In this document: piece by piece, positions 46,679 to 60,503 of the stretch
How the letters are laid out: every line of letters starts with the position of its first letter
Numbering within the stretch: the stretch's first letter is position 1
Assembly (NCBI GenBank): GCA_902363335.1
Contig: CABIZV010000002.1
Coordinates: forward strand, 62,001-126,000
DNA length: 64,000 nt
Direction of reading: 5' to 3'
Source of the DNA: Enterobacteriaceae bacterium
GTDB taxonomy: Bacteria; Pseudomonadota; Gammaproteobacteria; Enterobacterales; Enterobacteriaceae
Made by a program: the position numbers and the translations under genes
The notes under the pieces: generated by a model
Databases searched by the model: none
Told to the model about the DNA's origin: nothing
Seen by the model: the letters and a program-made list of their open reading frames with translations, nothing else

Positions 46679-47209
46679 GATATGCCTGATGTTTGTGAAA
46701 CAAGGATGGCTATTGTAACTGAATCATGGGGCGAATGTTTTACGAAAGTTGGGGTTATGCTATTACCGCCTACCTGAAAAACGCGTAAGACTGACACAGC
46801 ATGGGTGACTAATTAATTAAATAAATGCGAAATAACTAGTTATAAATTATGTGTATATATTTATTGTGTGGTTTGGCTCTAATTATTGATGGTATTTGTA
46901 TGTTTTTTAATAATGTCTATCCTTGTCTTTTAAAATGCATCGGCACGATGAATTTACGGTTGTTTATTTATATGATTACAATGTTTCTTTTTATTGCTTC
47001 TTTTAAGTAACCTCATGTATTTAATGGTTTTTGATGCTATTTATAAACGTAAAGAAATATTTAAAAAGTACTAAATCGAACTTTTAGCAAACTGCAATTG
47101 AACCATTTACCAGGAACGTCGCATAATTCCCTCCGCAGAGCATTAATGTTCTTATTTGCATTGTTAATTGATGGATCAACATATATACGTCCCCGAGGAG
47201 GGATGACAA
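46679..47209. other. Long AT-rich leader region of the acidic autotransporter
   Basis: These 531 bp between divergent hemB and the autotransporter are extremely AT-rich. The hemB promoter must lie at the left end. GAGGAGGG at 47196-47203 is a strong ribosome site for the ATG at 47210. I see no ORF or recognised sRNA; H-NS silencing is likely on composition (inference). Confidence 0.5.
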
Positions 47210-50047
<2,838 letters not shown>

Positions 50048-50058
50048 TCCCCTGAATA

Positions 50059-50083
50059 CAGGGAAGGTAACTTCCCTGTTTTT
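50059..50083 (+). terminator. Intrinsic terminator after autotransporter
   Basis: CAGGGAAG (50059-50066) and CTTCCCTG (50071-50078) form a perfect 8-bp stem with a GTAA loop, followed by TTTTT. Confidence 0.93.
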
Positions 50084-50138
50084 CATCATTCTCAATGCTC
50101 GTCATGATGACGAGCATTTTTTGCAAGGATTGCATAAC

Positions 50139-50765
50139 ATGCCACATTTGAGTAAACCGCTCAGCGAGTTTTTTACTCTCGACAAAAAGCTATCTCAACA
50201 AGGAACACGATTTTCCCTGACACCGGGCGAGACGTTCCTTCCCCCCACCGGTACGTTAAACGATTACACCATTATTATTCAGCATGGCGCTGTCTCCCTG
50301 CATCGCACTGGAAGCAATATTCTGTATGGCATCGTGCAGAACCCTGCCATTTTTGGCCTTGCCGCAGCAGTGAATAAAATTAAGAACGACTATATGCTGA
50401 TTGCTGAAACCGATTGCCGAGGGTATTACTTACCCGCCATAGACACCCTACAATGTCTTGATCGTTACCACCTGTGGCGAGAAGCTTTTTATTGGATGAC
50501 CTGGCAGACGCGAATGTTAGAGCTGCGGGACAAACAGTTGATTGGTACGAACCACTACCATCAGATCCGTTCAACGCTATTAATGATGATGGCCTGGGAC
50601 GATGCTATCCGTACACGCATTGGCGTGTTGAATTTCATCCAGCAACGGACGCGTATTTCACGCTCGGTTATTGCTGAAGTACTTTCCGCATTGCGCAAGG
50701 GTGACTATATCAAAATGGAAAAAGGCAAACTCGTCAGTATCACGCGTTTGCCTTACGATTATTAA
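50139..50765 (+). CDS. iprA: CRP-like regulator IprA (YaiV)
   Basis: This 208-residue protein has an N-terminal cyclic-nucleotide-binding-like beta-roll and a C-terminal helix-turn-helix (FIQQRTRISRSVIAEVLSAL). It matches E. coli YaiV/IprA strongly in the C-terminal half (LELRDKQLIG.N.Y.QIR.TL; ALRKGDYIKMEKGKLVSI). IprA is known to influence hydrogen peroxide resistance and virulence traits in Salmonella. ATG 50139 with AAGGA is preferred to TTG 50121. Its stop overlaps the convergent ampH stop by 4 bp. Confidence 0.9.
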   Translation: MPHLSKPLSEFFTLDKKLSQQGTRFSLTPGETFLPPTGTLNDYTIIIQHGAVSLHRTGSNILYGIVQNPAIFGLAAAVNKIKNDYMLIAETDCRGYYLPAIDTLQCLDRYHLWREAFYWMTWQTRMLELRDKQLIGTNHYHQIRSTLLMMMAWDDAIRTRIGVLNFIQQRTRISRSVIAEVLSALRKGDYIKMEKGKLVSITRLPYDY

Positions 50766-51931
50766 GACGCGGGTACCACCACGGCGGCTTTATTACTGCT
50801 CAGTTCGCTAACGAGATCGTTGATGCCGTCGCTCATATTCACAAAGCGTGTGAGCGGCGAGCGAGTAATGACCACAAACGCGCCGACGTTTGACTGAGGA
50901 ATCATCGCCATGTACGTGATGAAACCGCCACCGCCACCCGTTTTCTGAATAATCCCCGGACGCCCATCTTTTGGAGCCATGTAAACCCAGCCTAAGCCGA
51001 GCGCATCGGCATGCCCTGGCACGTCCATCCCAATGACCCGCGTCAGCTGGCTGCGTTTATACACCAGCGTCTGCATTCTATCGGCCTGATTACTACGATG
51101 ATAGAAATCAGAAGAAAGGTACTGCTGCATCCATCGCATCATATCGCCGGGCGTTGAATAAACCCCGCCGCTGCCCATCGCCGCCAACGTGTTATTACAC
51201 GGGCTAGCCCCTTTTTCGGCCACCATCAGACGGCCGCATTGATCCGGTGATGGCGTGAAGGTGGTGTCTTTCATACCCAACGGACGCGTAATCTGCTCTT
51301 CAAAAAGCTTTGGATAGGGTTTGCCTGCCGCATTACCCAGCGCATCGGCTAACAGGTCAAAAGCCAGGTTGGAGTAGCTTGCTTGTGAGCCGGGTGCTGC
51401 ATGTAATTTGGCGGTAGAGAGGTAGCTCCAGCGCTGCGATTGCGTCGGCCAGACAAAGACCGGACGATGTGCCGCACCGCCGGGCTGCTCCCGGGGTAGG
51501 GCGCTCGTGTGCGTTGCCAGATTCACCAGCGTAATCGGTGTACCGTTATAAGTCGGCACGCGGGCATTGGCAGGCGCATACTTACTTAACGGATCGTCAA
51601 GCTTAACCACACCCTGATCGAGTAACTTTACCAGCATCTCGCTGGTCATCAGCTTACTCAGTGAGGCGATGCGGATGACGGAATCAAGCTGCGGATGGAC
51701 ATTGTTGCCGGGACGCGTTTCGCCAAAACTGCGGAAAACTCGCTGGTTGCCATCAATGACCACCAGCGCCATACCGGTTGCTCCGCTTCCGTAATAAATA
51801 TGATTGGCATACCGGTCAACGATATCGGATGCAAACGTGGGGGTGGTAAGCGGCTCTGCGGCCTGCACCGAGGTCAATGACACCGCGCAGAGCACGGCAG
51901 AAAAAAGCAGACTACGTTTCAACGGGGGCAT
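50762..51931 (-). CDS. ampH: Penicillin-binding protein AmpH (DD-carboxypeptidase/endopeptidase)
   Basis: This 389-residue periplasmic class C-like serine enzyme trims and recycles peptidoglycan peptides. It has a signal peptide (LLFSAVLCAVSLTSVQA), the SxxK nucleophile in IASLSKLMTS, the YSN motif in QASYSNLAFDL and KTG in IQKTGGGGG. It is close to E. coli AmpH along its length. ATG 51931 adds three residues to the E. coli start, which here would be TTG at 51922. It is divergent from sbmA with a 324-bp gap. Confidence 0.95.
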   Translation of the reverse strand: MPPLKRSLLFSAVLCAVSLTSVQAAEPLTTPTFASDIVDRYANHIYYGSGATGMALVVIDGNQRVFRSFGETRPGNNVHPQLDSVIRIASLSKLMTSEMLVKLLDQGVVKLDDPLSKYAPANARVPTYNGTPITLVNLATHTSALPREQPGGAAHRPVFVWPTQSQRWSYLSTAKLHAAPGSQASYSNLAFDLLADALGNAAGKPYPKLFEEQITRPLGMKDTTFTPSPDQCGRLMVAEKGASPCNNTLAAMGSGGVYSTPGDMMRWMQQYLSSDFYHRSNQADRMQTLVYKRSQLTRVIGMDVPGHADALGLGWVYMAPKDGRPGIIQKTGGGGGFITYMAMIPQSNVGAFVVITRSPLTRFVNMSDGINDLVSELSSNKAAVVVPAS

Positions 51932-52255
51932 CCATCATGAATTGAAATGGGAGAGTTACGCTTATTTATACTAAAAATATAACTCTTCGGCACCAGGCGC
52001 AGCACCATTAAACGCTATCATAGCGGGAAAAACGTAACCGGGCGTAAATGCGGTGATTATTCATTACGCTGATTACACGCTTTTGTGATCCAACGCGTAT
52101 GATACAAAGAGAGACTCCGGCGAACTCTGCCGACGTTTTCCGGTCTGATTGCCCAGTAACATTGCCTTATACCTCTTTACGGTAAAAATGTTCCGTAGCG
52201 GTATTCTGTTGTCACAGCACTTAGCAAAACCATAAGAAGTAAGCAGGAGAGCATT
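51932..52255. other. ampH-sbmA divergent intergenic region
   Basis: This 324-bp region holds the promoters of ampH and sbmA but no gene. AAGCAGGAG at 52240-52251 is the sbmA ribosome site. E. coli sbmA is reported to depend on sigma-E; I could not find a convincing sigma-E pair by eye. Confidence 0.5.
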
Positions 52256-53479
52256 ATGTTTAAGTCTTTTTTCCCAAAACCGGGACCGTTTTTTCTCTCG
52301 GCGTTTATTTGGGCACTGATTGCCGTTATTTTCTGGCAGGCGGGTGGCGGTAGCTGGCTGCTGCATATTGCCGGGGCAAGCAACGATGTACCGATTAGCG
52401 CACGGCGCTTTTGGTCGCTGAACTATCTGATGTTTTATGCCTACTACCTGCTGTGTGTGGGCCTGTTTGCGGGCTACTGGTTTGTTCGCAGCCCGCATCG
52501 TTGGCAATACTGGTCAATTCTGGGAACCGCGCTGATTATCTTTGTCACCTGGTTTATGGTGGAAGTCGGCGTGGCAATCAATGCCTGGTATGCGCCGTTC
52601 TATGACCTGATCCAGAACGCGCTGGCCTCGCCGAATAAAGTCTCGATTAACCAGTTCTATCAGGAAATCGGCATTTTCCTCGGCATCGCGTTAATTGCGG
52701 TTGTCATTGGCGTCCTGAATAACTTCTTTGTCAGCCACTATGTCTTCCGCTGGCGCACGGCGATGAACGAATACTACACCGCGCACTGGCAGCAGCTACG
52801 CCATATTGAAGGTGCCGCACAGCGTGTGCAGGAAGACACCATGCGTTTCGCCTCTACGCTTGAGGATATGGGCACCAGCTTTATCAATGCGATCATGACG
52901 TTAATTGCCTTCCTTCCGGTGCTGGTGACGCTCTCCGCGCACGTACCTAATCTACCGATTGTTGGCCACATTCCTTATGGTCTGGTGATTGCCGCCATTA
53001 TCTGGTCGCTAATGGGGACGGGACTACTGGCGGTGGTCGGGATTAAACTCCCTGGGCTGAACTTTAAAAATCAGCGTGTTGAAGCCGCGTACCGTAAAGA
53101 ACTGGTCTACGGTGAAGATGATGCCAATCGCGCCACGCCGCCAACCTTACGCGAGCTCTTCAGCGCGGTGCGCCAGAACTATTTTCGTCTTTATTTCCAC
53201 TACATGTACTTTAATATCGCCCGTATTCTGTACCTGCAGGTGGATAACGTTTTCGGTTTGTTCTTGCTGTTTCCATCAATTGTTGCCGGTACGATTACGC
53301 TCGGCCTGATGACGCAGATAACCAACGTCTTTGGGCAGGTGCGAAGCTCATTCCAGTATTTAATCACCTCCTGGACAACGCTTGTGGAACTGATGTCTAT
53401 CTACAAACGTCTGCGTAGCTTTGAACGTGAACTGGACAATAACGACATGCAAGATCACATTATTCAGCCGCAGAGCTAA
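52256..53479 (+). CDS. sbmA: Peptide antibiotic transporter SbmA
   Basis: This 407-residue inner-membrane protein is the SbmA/BacA transporter that takes up proline-rich antimicrobial peptides, microcin B17/J25 and bleomycin using the proton gradient. It has the ABC-type transmembrane fold without an ATPase, with several long hydrophobic helices and the conserved LSIAxx-type SbmA segments ([36 protein letters not shown] stretch). The ATG at 52256 follows AGCAGGAG. It precedes yaiW by 30 bp, as in E. coli. Confidence 0.95.
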   Translation: MFKSFFPKPGPFFLSAFIWALIAVIFWQAGGGSWLLHIAGASNDVPISARRFWSLNYLMFYAYYLLCVGLFAGYWFVRSPHRWQYWSILGTALIIFVTWFMVEVGVAINAWYAPFYDLIQNALASPNKVSINQFYQEIGIFLGIALIAVVIGVLNNFFVSHYVFRWRTAMNEYYTAHWQQLRHIEGAAQRVQEDTMRFASTLEDMGTSFINAIMTLIAFLPVLVTLSAHVPNLPIVGHIPYGLVIAAIIWSLMGTGLLAVVGIKLPGLNFKNQRVEAAYRKELVYGEDDANRATPPTLRELFSAVRQNYFRLYFHYMYFNIARILYLQVDNVFGLFLLFPSIVAGTITLGLMTQITNVFGQVRSSFQYLITSWTTLVELMSIYKRLRSFERELDNNDMQDHIIQPQS

Positions 53480-53509
53480 GTGATACTCACTCTTTGATAA
53501 GGATAGCCC

Positions 53510-54616
53510 ATGGCGATTGCCGTAACGCGTTACCGTTTTTTACCCCTCACGCTGCTGGCGGGGGCGCTATTAAGCGCCTGTACCAGCCAGCAAGCACCGC
53601 AGATGAAAGCAGGGGAGAAACCGGTGGATGTGGCAAGCGTTGTGCGGCAAAAAATGCCCGCCAGCGTCAAGGATAAAAATGCCTGGGCGCAGGCGCTGGC
53701 GAAAACCTTTGAGAGCCAGAAGCTCGCGCCGACGGAAGAAAATATCTGCTCGGTGCTGGCGGTCGCGCAGCAGGAGTCAAACTATCAGGCCGACCCGGCG
53801 GTGCCTGGGCTAAGTAAAATCGCGTGGCAGGAAATTGACCGTCGTGCTGAGAAGATGCACATCCCGGTCTTTCTTGTACACACCGCGCTGAAAATCAATT
53901 CACCAAACGGTAAAAGCTACAGCGAACGCCTGGATCAGGTGAAAACGGAAAAACAGCTGAGCGCGATTTTTGATGATTTCATCGGCATGGTTCCAATGGG
54001 GCAGAAACTCTTTGGCTCCCTGAACCCGGTTCATACCGGCGGTCCAATGCAGGTTAGCATTGCCTTTGCCGAGGCTCATCAGGATAACTACCCGTGGAAG
54101 ATGGACGGAACCGTTCGCCAGGAAGTGTTTACGCTACGCGGCGGAGTCTGGTTTGGCACTTATCATCTGTTCAATTATCCCGCCAACTATACGGCCCCGA
54201 TTTACCGTTTTGCTGATTTTAACGCCGGATGGTATGCCAGCCGCAACGCGGCATTCCAGTCAGCGGTCAGTAAAGCGACCGGAGTCAAACTGGCGCTGGA
54301 CGGCGATGTGGTTCTTTATGGCAGTGACGAACCGGGCAGCACCGAAAAGGCCGTCAGGAAGCTGGCAGACAAGCTGTCGCTAAGTCAGGCTGAAATCCAT
54401 AATCAGCTTCGTAAAGGCGACAGCCTGGCCTTTGAAAAGACCGCGGTATACCAGGGCGTTTATAAGATTGCCGAGCAGAAAGCGGGGAAACCGTTAGCCC
54501 GAGAGATGTTGCCAGGCATTCAGCTTGATAGCCCGAAGATCACCCGCAAATTGACCACCGCATGGTTTGCAAAACGGGTAGATGAACGTCGGGCTAAATG
54601 CATGGCGCTCAATTAG
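53510..54616 (+). CDS. yaiW: Surface-exposed lipoprotein YaiW
   Basis: This 368-residue DUF1615 lipoprotein has a lipobox in [13 protein letters not shown], so Cys about residue 24 is lipidated. E. coli YaiW is an outer-membrane surface lipoprotein that affects uptake of the proline-rich peptide Bac7 together with SbmA. Conserved segments include [11 protein letters not shown] and [12 protein letters not shown], recalling lysozyme-like folds, although no activity is established. It is co-transcribed with sbmA, and its stop overlaps yaiY by 4 bp. Confidence 0.93.
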   Translation: MAIAVTRYRFLPLTLLAGALLSACTSQQAPQMKAGEKPVDVASVVRQKMPASVKDKNAWAQALAKTFESQKLAPTEENICSVLAVAQQESNYQADPAVPGLSKIAWQEIDRRAEKMHIPVFLVHTALKINSPNGKSYSERLDQVKTEKQLSAIFDDFIGMVPMGQKLFGSLNPVHTGGPMQVSIAFAEAHQDNYPWKMDGTVRQEVFTLRGGVWFGTYHLFNYPANYTAPIYRFADFNAGWYASRNAAFQSAVSKATGVKLALDGDVVLYGSDEPGSTEKAVRKLADKLSLSQAEIHNQLRKGDSLAFEKTAVYQGVYKIAEQKAGKPLAREMLPGIQLDSPKITRKLTTAWFAKRVDERRAKCMALN

Positions 54617-54915
54617 TCGTGATGGCGCAGGCGGCGCATCAGCGAAACGATGCCAAGGATGACGCAGCCTGCGAGGAAGGGTACGACACCAAACAGTGTA
54701 CCCACGCCCAGGCCCATTTCTACACGTGGACGCCCGGTGTCCTGCATCTGCATCAGGTGTTCATAGACGCCTGGCGCATGCAGCACCAGCGTTAAAAGTT
54801 GCGCACCCACGGAAAAACAGAGCAAAACGAAAAGCGCATACGCCAGATTACCCGAAGTGGAAGATGTCCCCTTTTTTTTGCTGAACATGAGCTTGGATAA
54901 GGTGAAATCGGTCAT
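54613..54915 (-). CDS. yaiY: Inner-membrane protein YaiY
   Basis: This 100-residue protein has two hydrophobic spans ([19 protein letters not shown] and [20 protein letters not shown]) and resembles E. coli YaiY over its length ([20 protein letters not shown]). DUF2755; no function known. It converges on yaiW. Confidence 0.9.
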   Translation of the reverse strand: MTDFTLSKLMFSKKKGTSSTSGNLAYALFVLLCFSVGAQLLTLVLHAPGVYEHLMQMQDTGRPRVEMGLGVGTLFGVVPFLAGCVILGIVSLMRRLRHHD

Positions 54916-55153
54916 AAAAACCTCCAGGATAACGTAAACACAGACGATTTCGTGTTACTGGCGTTAGTGTGGCAGTGGGCGTCCAGGACAAACATCGGAT
55001 TTATGGTAAATTTTGAGCAGGAATAATCCTGGTTTTTTACTGCCCAACGTTGCTGTTCGATGCGGCAATTCATTAACATTCGCTAATTGTTGTTTACAAC
55101 ACAGACGCGGGCGGGGCGTTATGGCATCATCATTTTTTTCTTCGGGAGTTGCT

Positions 55154-55348
55154 ATGAACCTGCCTGCCAAAATTCGCCGCGACTGGCATTACTACGCCTT
55201 TGCTATAGGTCTGATTTTTATTCTTAACGGGATTGTTGGCCTGCTCGGTTTCGAGGCGAAAGGCTGGCAAACCTATGCCGTAGGGATGGTGACCTGGGTC
55301 ATTAGCTTCTGGTTGGCAGGGTTTATCATTCGTCGGCGGGAAGCGTGA
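55154..55348 (+). CDS. yaiZ: Small inner-membrane protein YaiZ
   Basis: The product is 64 residues from ATG 55154, preceded by CGGGAG. It has two hydrophobic helices (YYAFAIGLIFILNGIVGLLG; YAVGMVTWVISFWLAGFII) and sits between yaiY and ddlA as in E. coli. DUF2754; function unknown. The longer frame from 55013 has no support. Confidence 0.85.
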   Translation: MNLPAKIRRDWHYYAFAIGLIFILNGIVGLLGFEAKGWQTYAVGMVTWVISFWLAGFIIRRREA

Positions 55349-55387
55349 TGTGATTCCCGGCGTCGCTGGCGACGCCGGGGGAGTCTG

Positions 55388-56488
55388 TTAACCGTTCATC
55401 GAGGTTTTCAGCGCCTTGTCAGCCTGATGACGCTCCAGCGCCAGTTCAAGCAGACGGGTAATCAGCGAAGTGTAATCCAGACCGCTGGCCTGCCACAGTT
55501 TCGGGTACATGCTGATATTGGTAAAGCCAGGCAACGTGTTGATTTCGTTTATCACCACCTCGTTGTCGGCCGTCAGGAAGACGTCAACGCGCGCCATGCC
55601 GCAACAGCCAAGCGTCTGATAAGCGTCGATTGCGACCTGACGGATTTTATCGTTCACTTCGGCGGAGATGGCCGCAGGAACCACAACTTTCGCCCCGTTA
55701 TCATCGATGTACTTGGTGTCATAGGCGTAGAATTCGCTGTTCAGCACAATTTCACCGCAGGTACTGGCCTCAGGGAAGTCATTCCCCAGCACCGCACACT
55801 CAATCTCACGGCCCTGAATACCCTGTTCCACCACCACTTTATGGTCAAACTCGAATGCCAGCGCCACGGCTTTTTGGTACTGCTCCGCGTTGTTGACCTT
55901 GCTAACGCCCACGGAAGAGCCCTGATTGGCGGGCTTAACAAATAGCGGTAGACCCAGCTTTGTCTTGATTTCATCAAAAGTGAAACTGTCGCGATTACGG
56001 CGCGTCAGGGTGACGAAGGGGGCAATCGACAGCCCGGCATCACGCAGGAGACGCTTGGTGACGTCTTTATCCATACAGGCGGCAGAGCCCAGCACGTCGG
56101 AACCCACGAACGGCAGATTGGCCATGCGCAGCATGCCTTGTAAGGAGCCATCTTCGCCTAACGTGCCATGAACGATCGGGAAAATAACGTCAATGGCATC
56201 AAGCGGCTTACCGCTGGCGGCGTCGATCATCTGCTGATGTTCTTTGCCCGGGATGTGGGCGAGGGTAGTGTCGGAAGGACGCAAGGCGATACGGGCAGGA
56301 TCCTCGGCATTAAACAGGTAGTTCTGGGCATCGCTGATATGCCATTGTCCCTGCTTATCAATGCCCAACAATACGACGTCAAAACGCGTCTTATCAATTG
56401 CTTCTACGATGTTCTTTGCGGACTGCAAAGAGACTTCGTGCTCCGCTGATTTTCCACCAAAAACAATGCCAACCCGCAACTTTGCCAT
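55388..56488 (-). CDS. ddlA: D-alanine--D-alanine ligase A
   Basis: This 366-residue ATP-grasp enzyme makes D-Ala-D-Ala for peptidoglycan. It shows [18 protein letters not shown] at the N-terminus, [29 protein letters not shown] and [18 protein letters not shown]. It is the DdlA form by length and neighbours. The gene converges on yaiZ and diverges from the MdtG-like transporter. Confidence 0.96.
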   Translation of the reverse strand: MAKLRVGIVFGGKSAEHEVSLQSAKNIVEAIDKTRFDVVLLGIDKQGQWHISDAQNYLFNAEDPARIALRPSDTTLAHIPGKEHQQMIDAASGKPLDAIDVIFPIVHGTLGEDGSLQGMLRMANLPFVGSDVLGSAACMDKDVTKRLLRDAGLSIAPFVTLTRRNRDSFTFDEIKTKLGLPLFVKPANQGSSVGVSKVNNAEQYQKAVALAFEFDHKVVVEQGIQGREIECAVLGNDFPEASTCGEIVLNSEFYAYDTKYIDDNGAKVVVPAAISAEVNDKIRQVAIDAYQTLGCCGMARVDVFLTADNEVVINEINTLPGFTNISMYPKLWQASGLDYTSLITRLLELALERHQADKALKTSMNG

Positions 56489-56623
56489 TTCTCATTCCAT
56501 CTGTTCTAAATGCAAAGCACATAACATATCACGGGTATTGCAGCGCATCTGCCTTTTCCATATCGAATGGCACGATTAACGTGCGGCGGATAAGCATAAC
56601 TCACTGCGTTATCGCGGCTATTG

Positions 56624-56639
56624 TGTGATGTAAATCACG
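56624..56639. promoter_or_regulatory. CRP-like binding site
   Basis: TGTGATGTAAATCACG matches TGTGA-N6-TCACA except at the last base. It is 126 bp before the MdtG-like gene and 136 bp from the ddlA start. Confidence 0.65.
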
Positions 56640-56764
56640 AATGTGCGCTAAGTGAATGATAAAATCCTGAAATAATACATTAAGCATCTCTGACAATACC
56701 GCGCAAACCGCAACTTGCTAACCTGTGCACTCGTTCCCGCAACTTGAACTGACAACATTTCGTG

Positions 56765-57964
56765 ATGGAATCCTGGAAGGTTAACCTTATTTCCGTTTGG
56801 CTCGGGTGTTTTTTCACCGGTCTAGCGATCAGTCAAATTTTACCCTTTTTACCCCTGTATATCGCACAGTTGGGGGTCACCTCGCATCAGTCGCTTTCAA
56901 TGTGGTCTGGGCTGACGTTTAGCGTCACTTTCCTGGTATCAGCAGTGGTGTCGCCGATGTGGGGCAGCCTTGCTGACCGTAAAGGCCGCAAGCTGATGTT
57001 ATTACGGGCCTCGTTGGGGATGGCGATTGCGATTTTGCTACAGGCTTTCGCCACCAACGTCTGGCAACTGTTTATCCTGCGCGCAATTATGGGCTTAACC
57101 TCCGGCTATATTCCCAATGCCATGGCGCTGGTGGCCTCACAGGTGCCGCGCGACCGCAGCGGTTGGGCGCTCAGCACGCTCTCAACTGCGCAGATTACCG
57201 GGGTGATTGGCGGGCCGCTGCTCGGCGGATTTCTGGCCGACCACGTCGGGCTGCGGATGGTGTTCTTCATCACCGCTTTCCTACTGTTGATAAGCTTTAT
57301 GGTGACGCTATTTTTAATCAAAGAGGGGCCGCGACCCCAGCTGAATAAAGGCGAGAAGCTCAGCGGTAAAGCGGTATTTGCCTCGCTGCCGTATCCGGGC
57401 CTGGTGATCAGTCTTTTTGTCACCACTATGGTGATTCAGCTGTGTAATGGCTCCATCAGTCCTATTCTGACGCTGTTTATCCAGTCGATGTCACCCGATA
57501 GCGGCAACATAGCCTTTTTGAGCGGCATGATTGCCGCCGTGCCGGGCGTCTCGGCGCTGATGTCGGCACCTCGTTTGGGTAAACTTGGCGATCGCATTGG
57601 CACTGCGCGTATTTTAGTCGGCACCTTAATCTTTGCCGTGGTGCTCTTTTTTGCCATGTCGTTTGTCACCACGCCGCTTCAGCTTGGCATTTTGCGCTTT
57701 ATTCTGGGCTTTGCGGATGGCGCAATGCTGCCCGCCGTGCAAACGCTATTGCTCAAATATATTAGTGAGCGGGTCACCGGACGTATTTTCGGTTATAACC
57801 AGTCGTTTATGTATCTGGGCAACGTCGTTGGGCCGTTAATTGGTGCCTCGGTATCGGCAATGGCGGGGTTCCGTTGGGTCTTTATTGTCACCGCGGTGAT
57901 CGTTTTGATCAACCTGTGGCAATTAGCGGTGATGTTGCGCCGGACGCGGCCGGTTCGCCAGTAA
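56765..57964 (+). CDS. MFS efflux transporter, MdtG-like
   Basis: This 399-residue drug:proton antiporter-type MFS protein resembles E. coli MdtG along most of its length ([78 protein letters not shown]). It has about 12 spans. It lies between ddlA and iraP, where E. coli K-12 has no such gene, so it is either a paralogue of mdtG or a lineage-specific transporter; MdtG itself lies elsewhere in E. coli. The substrate is unknown. ATG 56765 is preferred to GTG 56762. Confidence 0.82.
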   Translation: MESWKVNLISVWLGCFFTGLAISQILPFLPLYIAQLGVTSHQSLSMWSGLTFSVTFLVSAVVSPMWGSLADRKGRKLMLLRASLGMAIAILLQAFATNVWQLFILRAIMGLTSGYIPNAMALVASQVPRDRSGWALSTLSTAQITGVIGGPLLGGFLADHVGLRMVFFITAFLLLISFMVTLFLIKEGPRPQLNKGEKLSGKAVFASLPYPGLVISLFVTTMVIQLCNGSISPILTLFIQSMSPDSGNIAFLSGMIAAVPGVSALMSAPRLGKLGDRIGTARILVGTLIFAVVLFFAMSFVTTPLQLGILRFILGFADGAMLPAVQTLLLKYISERVTGRIFGYNQSFMYLGNVVGPLIGASVSAMAGFRWVFIVTAVIVLINLWQLAVMLRRTRPVRQ

Positions 57965-57974
57965 TATCATTAAA

Positions 57975-58009
57975 AGGATGGAATAATGGTGCGACTATTA
58001 TTCCATCCT
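57975..58009. terminator. Perfect 13-bp hairpin after MdtG-like gene
   Basis: AGGATGGAATAAT (57975-57987) and ATTATTCCATCCT (57997-58009) are perfect reverse complements with a 9-nt loop. No T-run follows, so its effect on termination is uncertain. Confidence 0.6.
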
Positions 58010-58255
58010 CCAGCCAGCATTATTATCCATAAGTAATAGCAATATTTCACCAGCAAAACGTTTCGCTGGCCTGCCAAAAAAACCAATGCTATGAAATAGC
58101 TATAGATTATATTTTTTATCTATTGGTATTGCAGAATTGTCTGATTATTGTAATTCTATTCACCTTGTTTTAGGGGAATAGAATCGTGGCGTTTATCGGT
58201 CTATTTAGTTTAGGGGCTGACTCCCTGCCCATCTGTCATACAAGGATAAAGTGCG

Positions 58256-58519
58256 ATGAAAAACTTCATTGCTGAACTGCTGGTGAGACTGGCAGAGAAG
58301 GAAGATGAAGCCAATGCATTACGCATTCAGGTTGATGCGCTGGAAGTAGTGGTAACGACGCTTTTACAGCATATGAAGCAGGAATCCCCACAATCATTAG
58401 AGGGCGATATCACGGCGACGTTGAATAAGCTAGAGCCTGCGGAACATGACGCCGATCATAATAATGAATTATTATATCACCATGTTAAACGGTTATTTCT
58501 CACCTACGAAAATCAGTAG
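58256..58519 (+). CDS. iraP: Anti-adaptor protein IraP
   Basis: This 87-residue coiled-coil protein binds RssB and so protects RpoS from ClpXP. It begins MKNFIAELLVRLAEKEDEAN and keeps the E. coli-like helical pattern. In E. coli and Salmonella it responds to phosphate starvation (ppGpp) or PhoP. Its place just before phoA matches E. coli. ATG 58256 follows AAGGA. Confidence 0.92.
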   Translation: MKNFIAELLVRLAEKEDEANALRIQVDALEVVVTTLLQHMKQESPQSLEGDITATLNKLEPAEHDADHNNELLYHHVKRLFLTYENQ

Positions 58520-58537
58520 GTAAAACACTTTCAGGCG

Positions 58538-58555
58538 CTGTCATTAAACTGTCAC
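58538..58555 (+). promoter_or_regulatory. Pho box for phoA
   Basis: CTGTCATTAAACTGTCAC is two CTGTCA repeats with the right spacing and nearly matches the PhoB consensus. It lies 61 bp before the phoA GTG, with TTTCTTACAG downstream as the likely -10 area. Confidence 0.93.
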
Positions 58556-58615
58556 GCTCTTTTCTTACAGTCTCCTTGTTTCGTTATTGACGTATTTATA
58601 CATGGAGAAGATCAA

Positions 58616-60025
58616 GTGAAATACAGCGCAATTTTTGCCGCATTATTACCTCTGTTAAGCCTGCCCGTTGTTCATGCCAACGCTGATACCGCGGTTCTTG
58701 ATAACCGCGCAGCGCAAGGTGATATAACCCAGCCTGGCGGCGCTCGTCGTTTATCTGCCGATCAGACTGAAGCTATTCGCGCATCACTCAATAATCAAAA
58801 AGCAAAGAACGTGATTTTGCTGATTGGTGACGGAATGGGGGATTCGGAAATTACCGCTGCGCGAAACTATGCCGAGGGCGCTGGCGGCTTTTTTAAAGGG
58901 ATTGACGCTCTGCCGTTGACCGGTCAGTACACGCACTACTCGCTGGATAAAAAAACCGGTAAACCGGACTACGTGACTGACTCGGCTGCATCGGCAACGG
59001 CCTGGAGCACCGGGGTGAAAACTTATAACGGTGCGCTGGGCGTGGATATCCACGAAAAAGACCACCAGACCATTCTGGAGTTGGCAAAAGCGGCTGGCCT
59101 TGCGACCGGCAACGTCTCGACCGCGGAACTTCAGGATGCCACACCGGCGGCGCTGATTTCCCACGTCACCTCGCGCAAATGCTATGGCCCAAGCGTGACC
59201 TCGGAAAAATGCCCTACGAATGCGCTGGAAAAAGGGGGCAAAGGTTCGATTACCGAACAACTGCTCAACGCCCGTGCTGATGTGACGCTAGGCGGCGGGG
59301 CGAAAACCTTTGGCGAAACGGCAACTGCCGGAGAATGGCAGGGCAAAACCCTGCGCGAGCAGGCCCAGGCGCGCGGCTATCAACTGGTGAACGATGCCAC
59401 TACGCTTGCCGCCATCACCCAGGCAAATCAGGATAAACCGCTGCTGGGACTGTTCTCCGACGGCAATATGCCCGTTCGCTGGGAAGGGCCAAAAGCCTCC
59501 TACCATGGCAATATCGATAAAGCCGCGGTCACCTGTACACCAAACCCGAAACGCAATGAGAGCGTGCCGACGCTGGCGCAGATGACCGACAAAGCCATCT
59601 CGTTACTCCGTACGCATGAAAAGGGTTTCTTCCTGCAAGTGGAAGGGGCTTCTATCGACAAGCAGGATCACGCCGCTAATCCGTGTGGGCAGATTGGTGA
59701 AACGGTCGACCTCGATGAAGCCGTACAAAAAGCGCTGGAATTTGCCAAAAAAGATGGCAATACCCTGGTTATCGTCACCGCTGACCACGCTCACTCCAGC
59801 CAGATTATCCCGCCTGATACCATAGCGCCGGGGCTGACTCAGGCGCTGAATACCAAAGATGGCGCGGTGATGGTGATGAGCTACGGCAATTCAGAAGAAG
59901 AGTCGATGGAGCATACCGGGACGCAGCTGCGCATTGCGGCCTACGGCCCGCACGCGGCGAACGTGGTTGGGTTGACGGATCAGACCGATCTTTACTACAC
60001 CATGAAAGCGGCATTGGGGCTGTAA
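58616..60025 (+). CDS. phoA: Alkaline phosphatase
   Basis: This 469-residue periplasmic enzyme releases phosphate from monoesters. It starts at GTG 58616, as does E. coli phoA, with GGAGAAG upstream and a signal peptide ([16 protein letters not shown]). The nucleophile Ser is in [17 protein letters not shown]; metal ligands include the Asp in [11 protein letters not shown] and the Asp/His of [10 protein letters not shown] PhoB box precedes it. psiF lies downstream beyond a hairpin. Confidence 0.96.
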   Translation: MKYSAIFAALLPLLSLPVVHANADTAVLDNRAAQGDITQPGGARRLSADQTEAIRASLNNQKAKNVILLIGDGMGDSEITAARNYAEGAGGFFKGIDALPLTGQYTHYSLDKKTGKPDYVTDSAASATAWSTGVKTYNGALGVDIHEKDHQTILELAKAAGLATGNVSTAELQDATPAALISHVTSRKCYGPSVTSEKCPTNALEKGGKGSITEQLLNARADVTLGGGAKTFGETATAGEWQGKTLREQAQARGYQLVNDATTLAAITQANQDKPLLGLFSDGNMPVRWEGPKASYHGNIDKAAVTCTPNPKRNESVPTLAQMTDKAISLLRTHEKGFFLQVEGASIDKQDHAANPCGQIGETVDLDEAVQKALEFAKKDGNTLVIVTADHAHSSQIIPPDTIAPGLTQALNTKDGAVMVMSYGNSEEESMEHTGTQLRIAAYGPHAANVVGLTDQTDLYYTMKAALGL

Positions 60026-60030
60026 TGAGT

Positions 60031-60066
60031 CAACCCGGTAGCGAAATCGCGGGGCCGGGTTGTTTT
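60031..60066 (+). terminator. Terminator between phoA and psiF
   Basis: CAACCCGG (60031-60038) and CCGGGTTG (60055-60062) pair, with an inner GCG/CGC, and are followed by TTTT. It may let only part of phoA transcription reach psiF. Confidence 0.75.
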
Positions 60067-60118
60067 AATGGCTTTCTGAGACCAGACTTACGGTGATCTC
60101 TCACAAAAGGATGGTGTA

Positions 60119-60454
60119 ATGAAAACAACATTAATGGTGACTTTGCTGTGCGGTATGTTTGTTGCGGCTTCAGCGTCTGCGGCACCCAACGCCACGGCAA
60201 CGGAGAAAAGCCTGACTCCGCAGCAACAGCGTATGAGCAGCTGCAATCAACAGGCGACCGCCAAAACCCTCAAAGGTGATGAGCGTAAAACCTATATGAG
60301 TACCTGCCTTAAAGGCGCAGGAGCGGCTGCCGACGGTAAAACGTTGACGCCACAGCAACAAAAGATGAAGGATTGTAATGCGCAGGCGGCTCAAAAGACC
60401 TTAAAAGGCGACGAGCGTAAAACCTTCATGAGTACCTGTCTGAAGAATAAATAA
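60119..60454 (+). CDS. psiF: Phosphate starvation-inducible protein PsiF
   Basis: This 111-residue exported protein has a signal peptide (MVTLLCGMFVAASASA) and two copies of the PsiF repeat: LTPQQQRMSSCNQQATAKTL...TYMSTCLK and LTPQQQKMKDCNAQAAQKTL...TFMSTCLK, each with two Cys. Function unknown; co-regulated with phoA in E. coli. Confidence 0.93.
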   Translation: MKTTLMVTLLCGMFVAASASAAPNATATEKSLTPQQQRMSSCNQQATAKTLKGDERKTYMSTCLKGAGAAADGKTLTPQQQKMKDCNAQAAQKTLKGDERKTFMSTCLKNK

Positions 60455-60478
60455 CGTCGATTCTATGGTAAGTCAGTG

Positions 60479-60503
60479 TGACCCGGCAGCGATTGCCGGG
60501 TCA
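60479..60503. terminator. Bidirectional hairpin between psiF and proC
   Basis: TGACCCGGCA (60479-60488) and TGCCGGGTCA (60494-60503) form a perfect 10-bp stem with a GCGAT loop between two convergent genes. The T-tract is poor on either strand. Confidence 0.75.
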
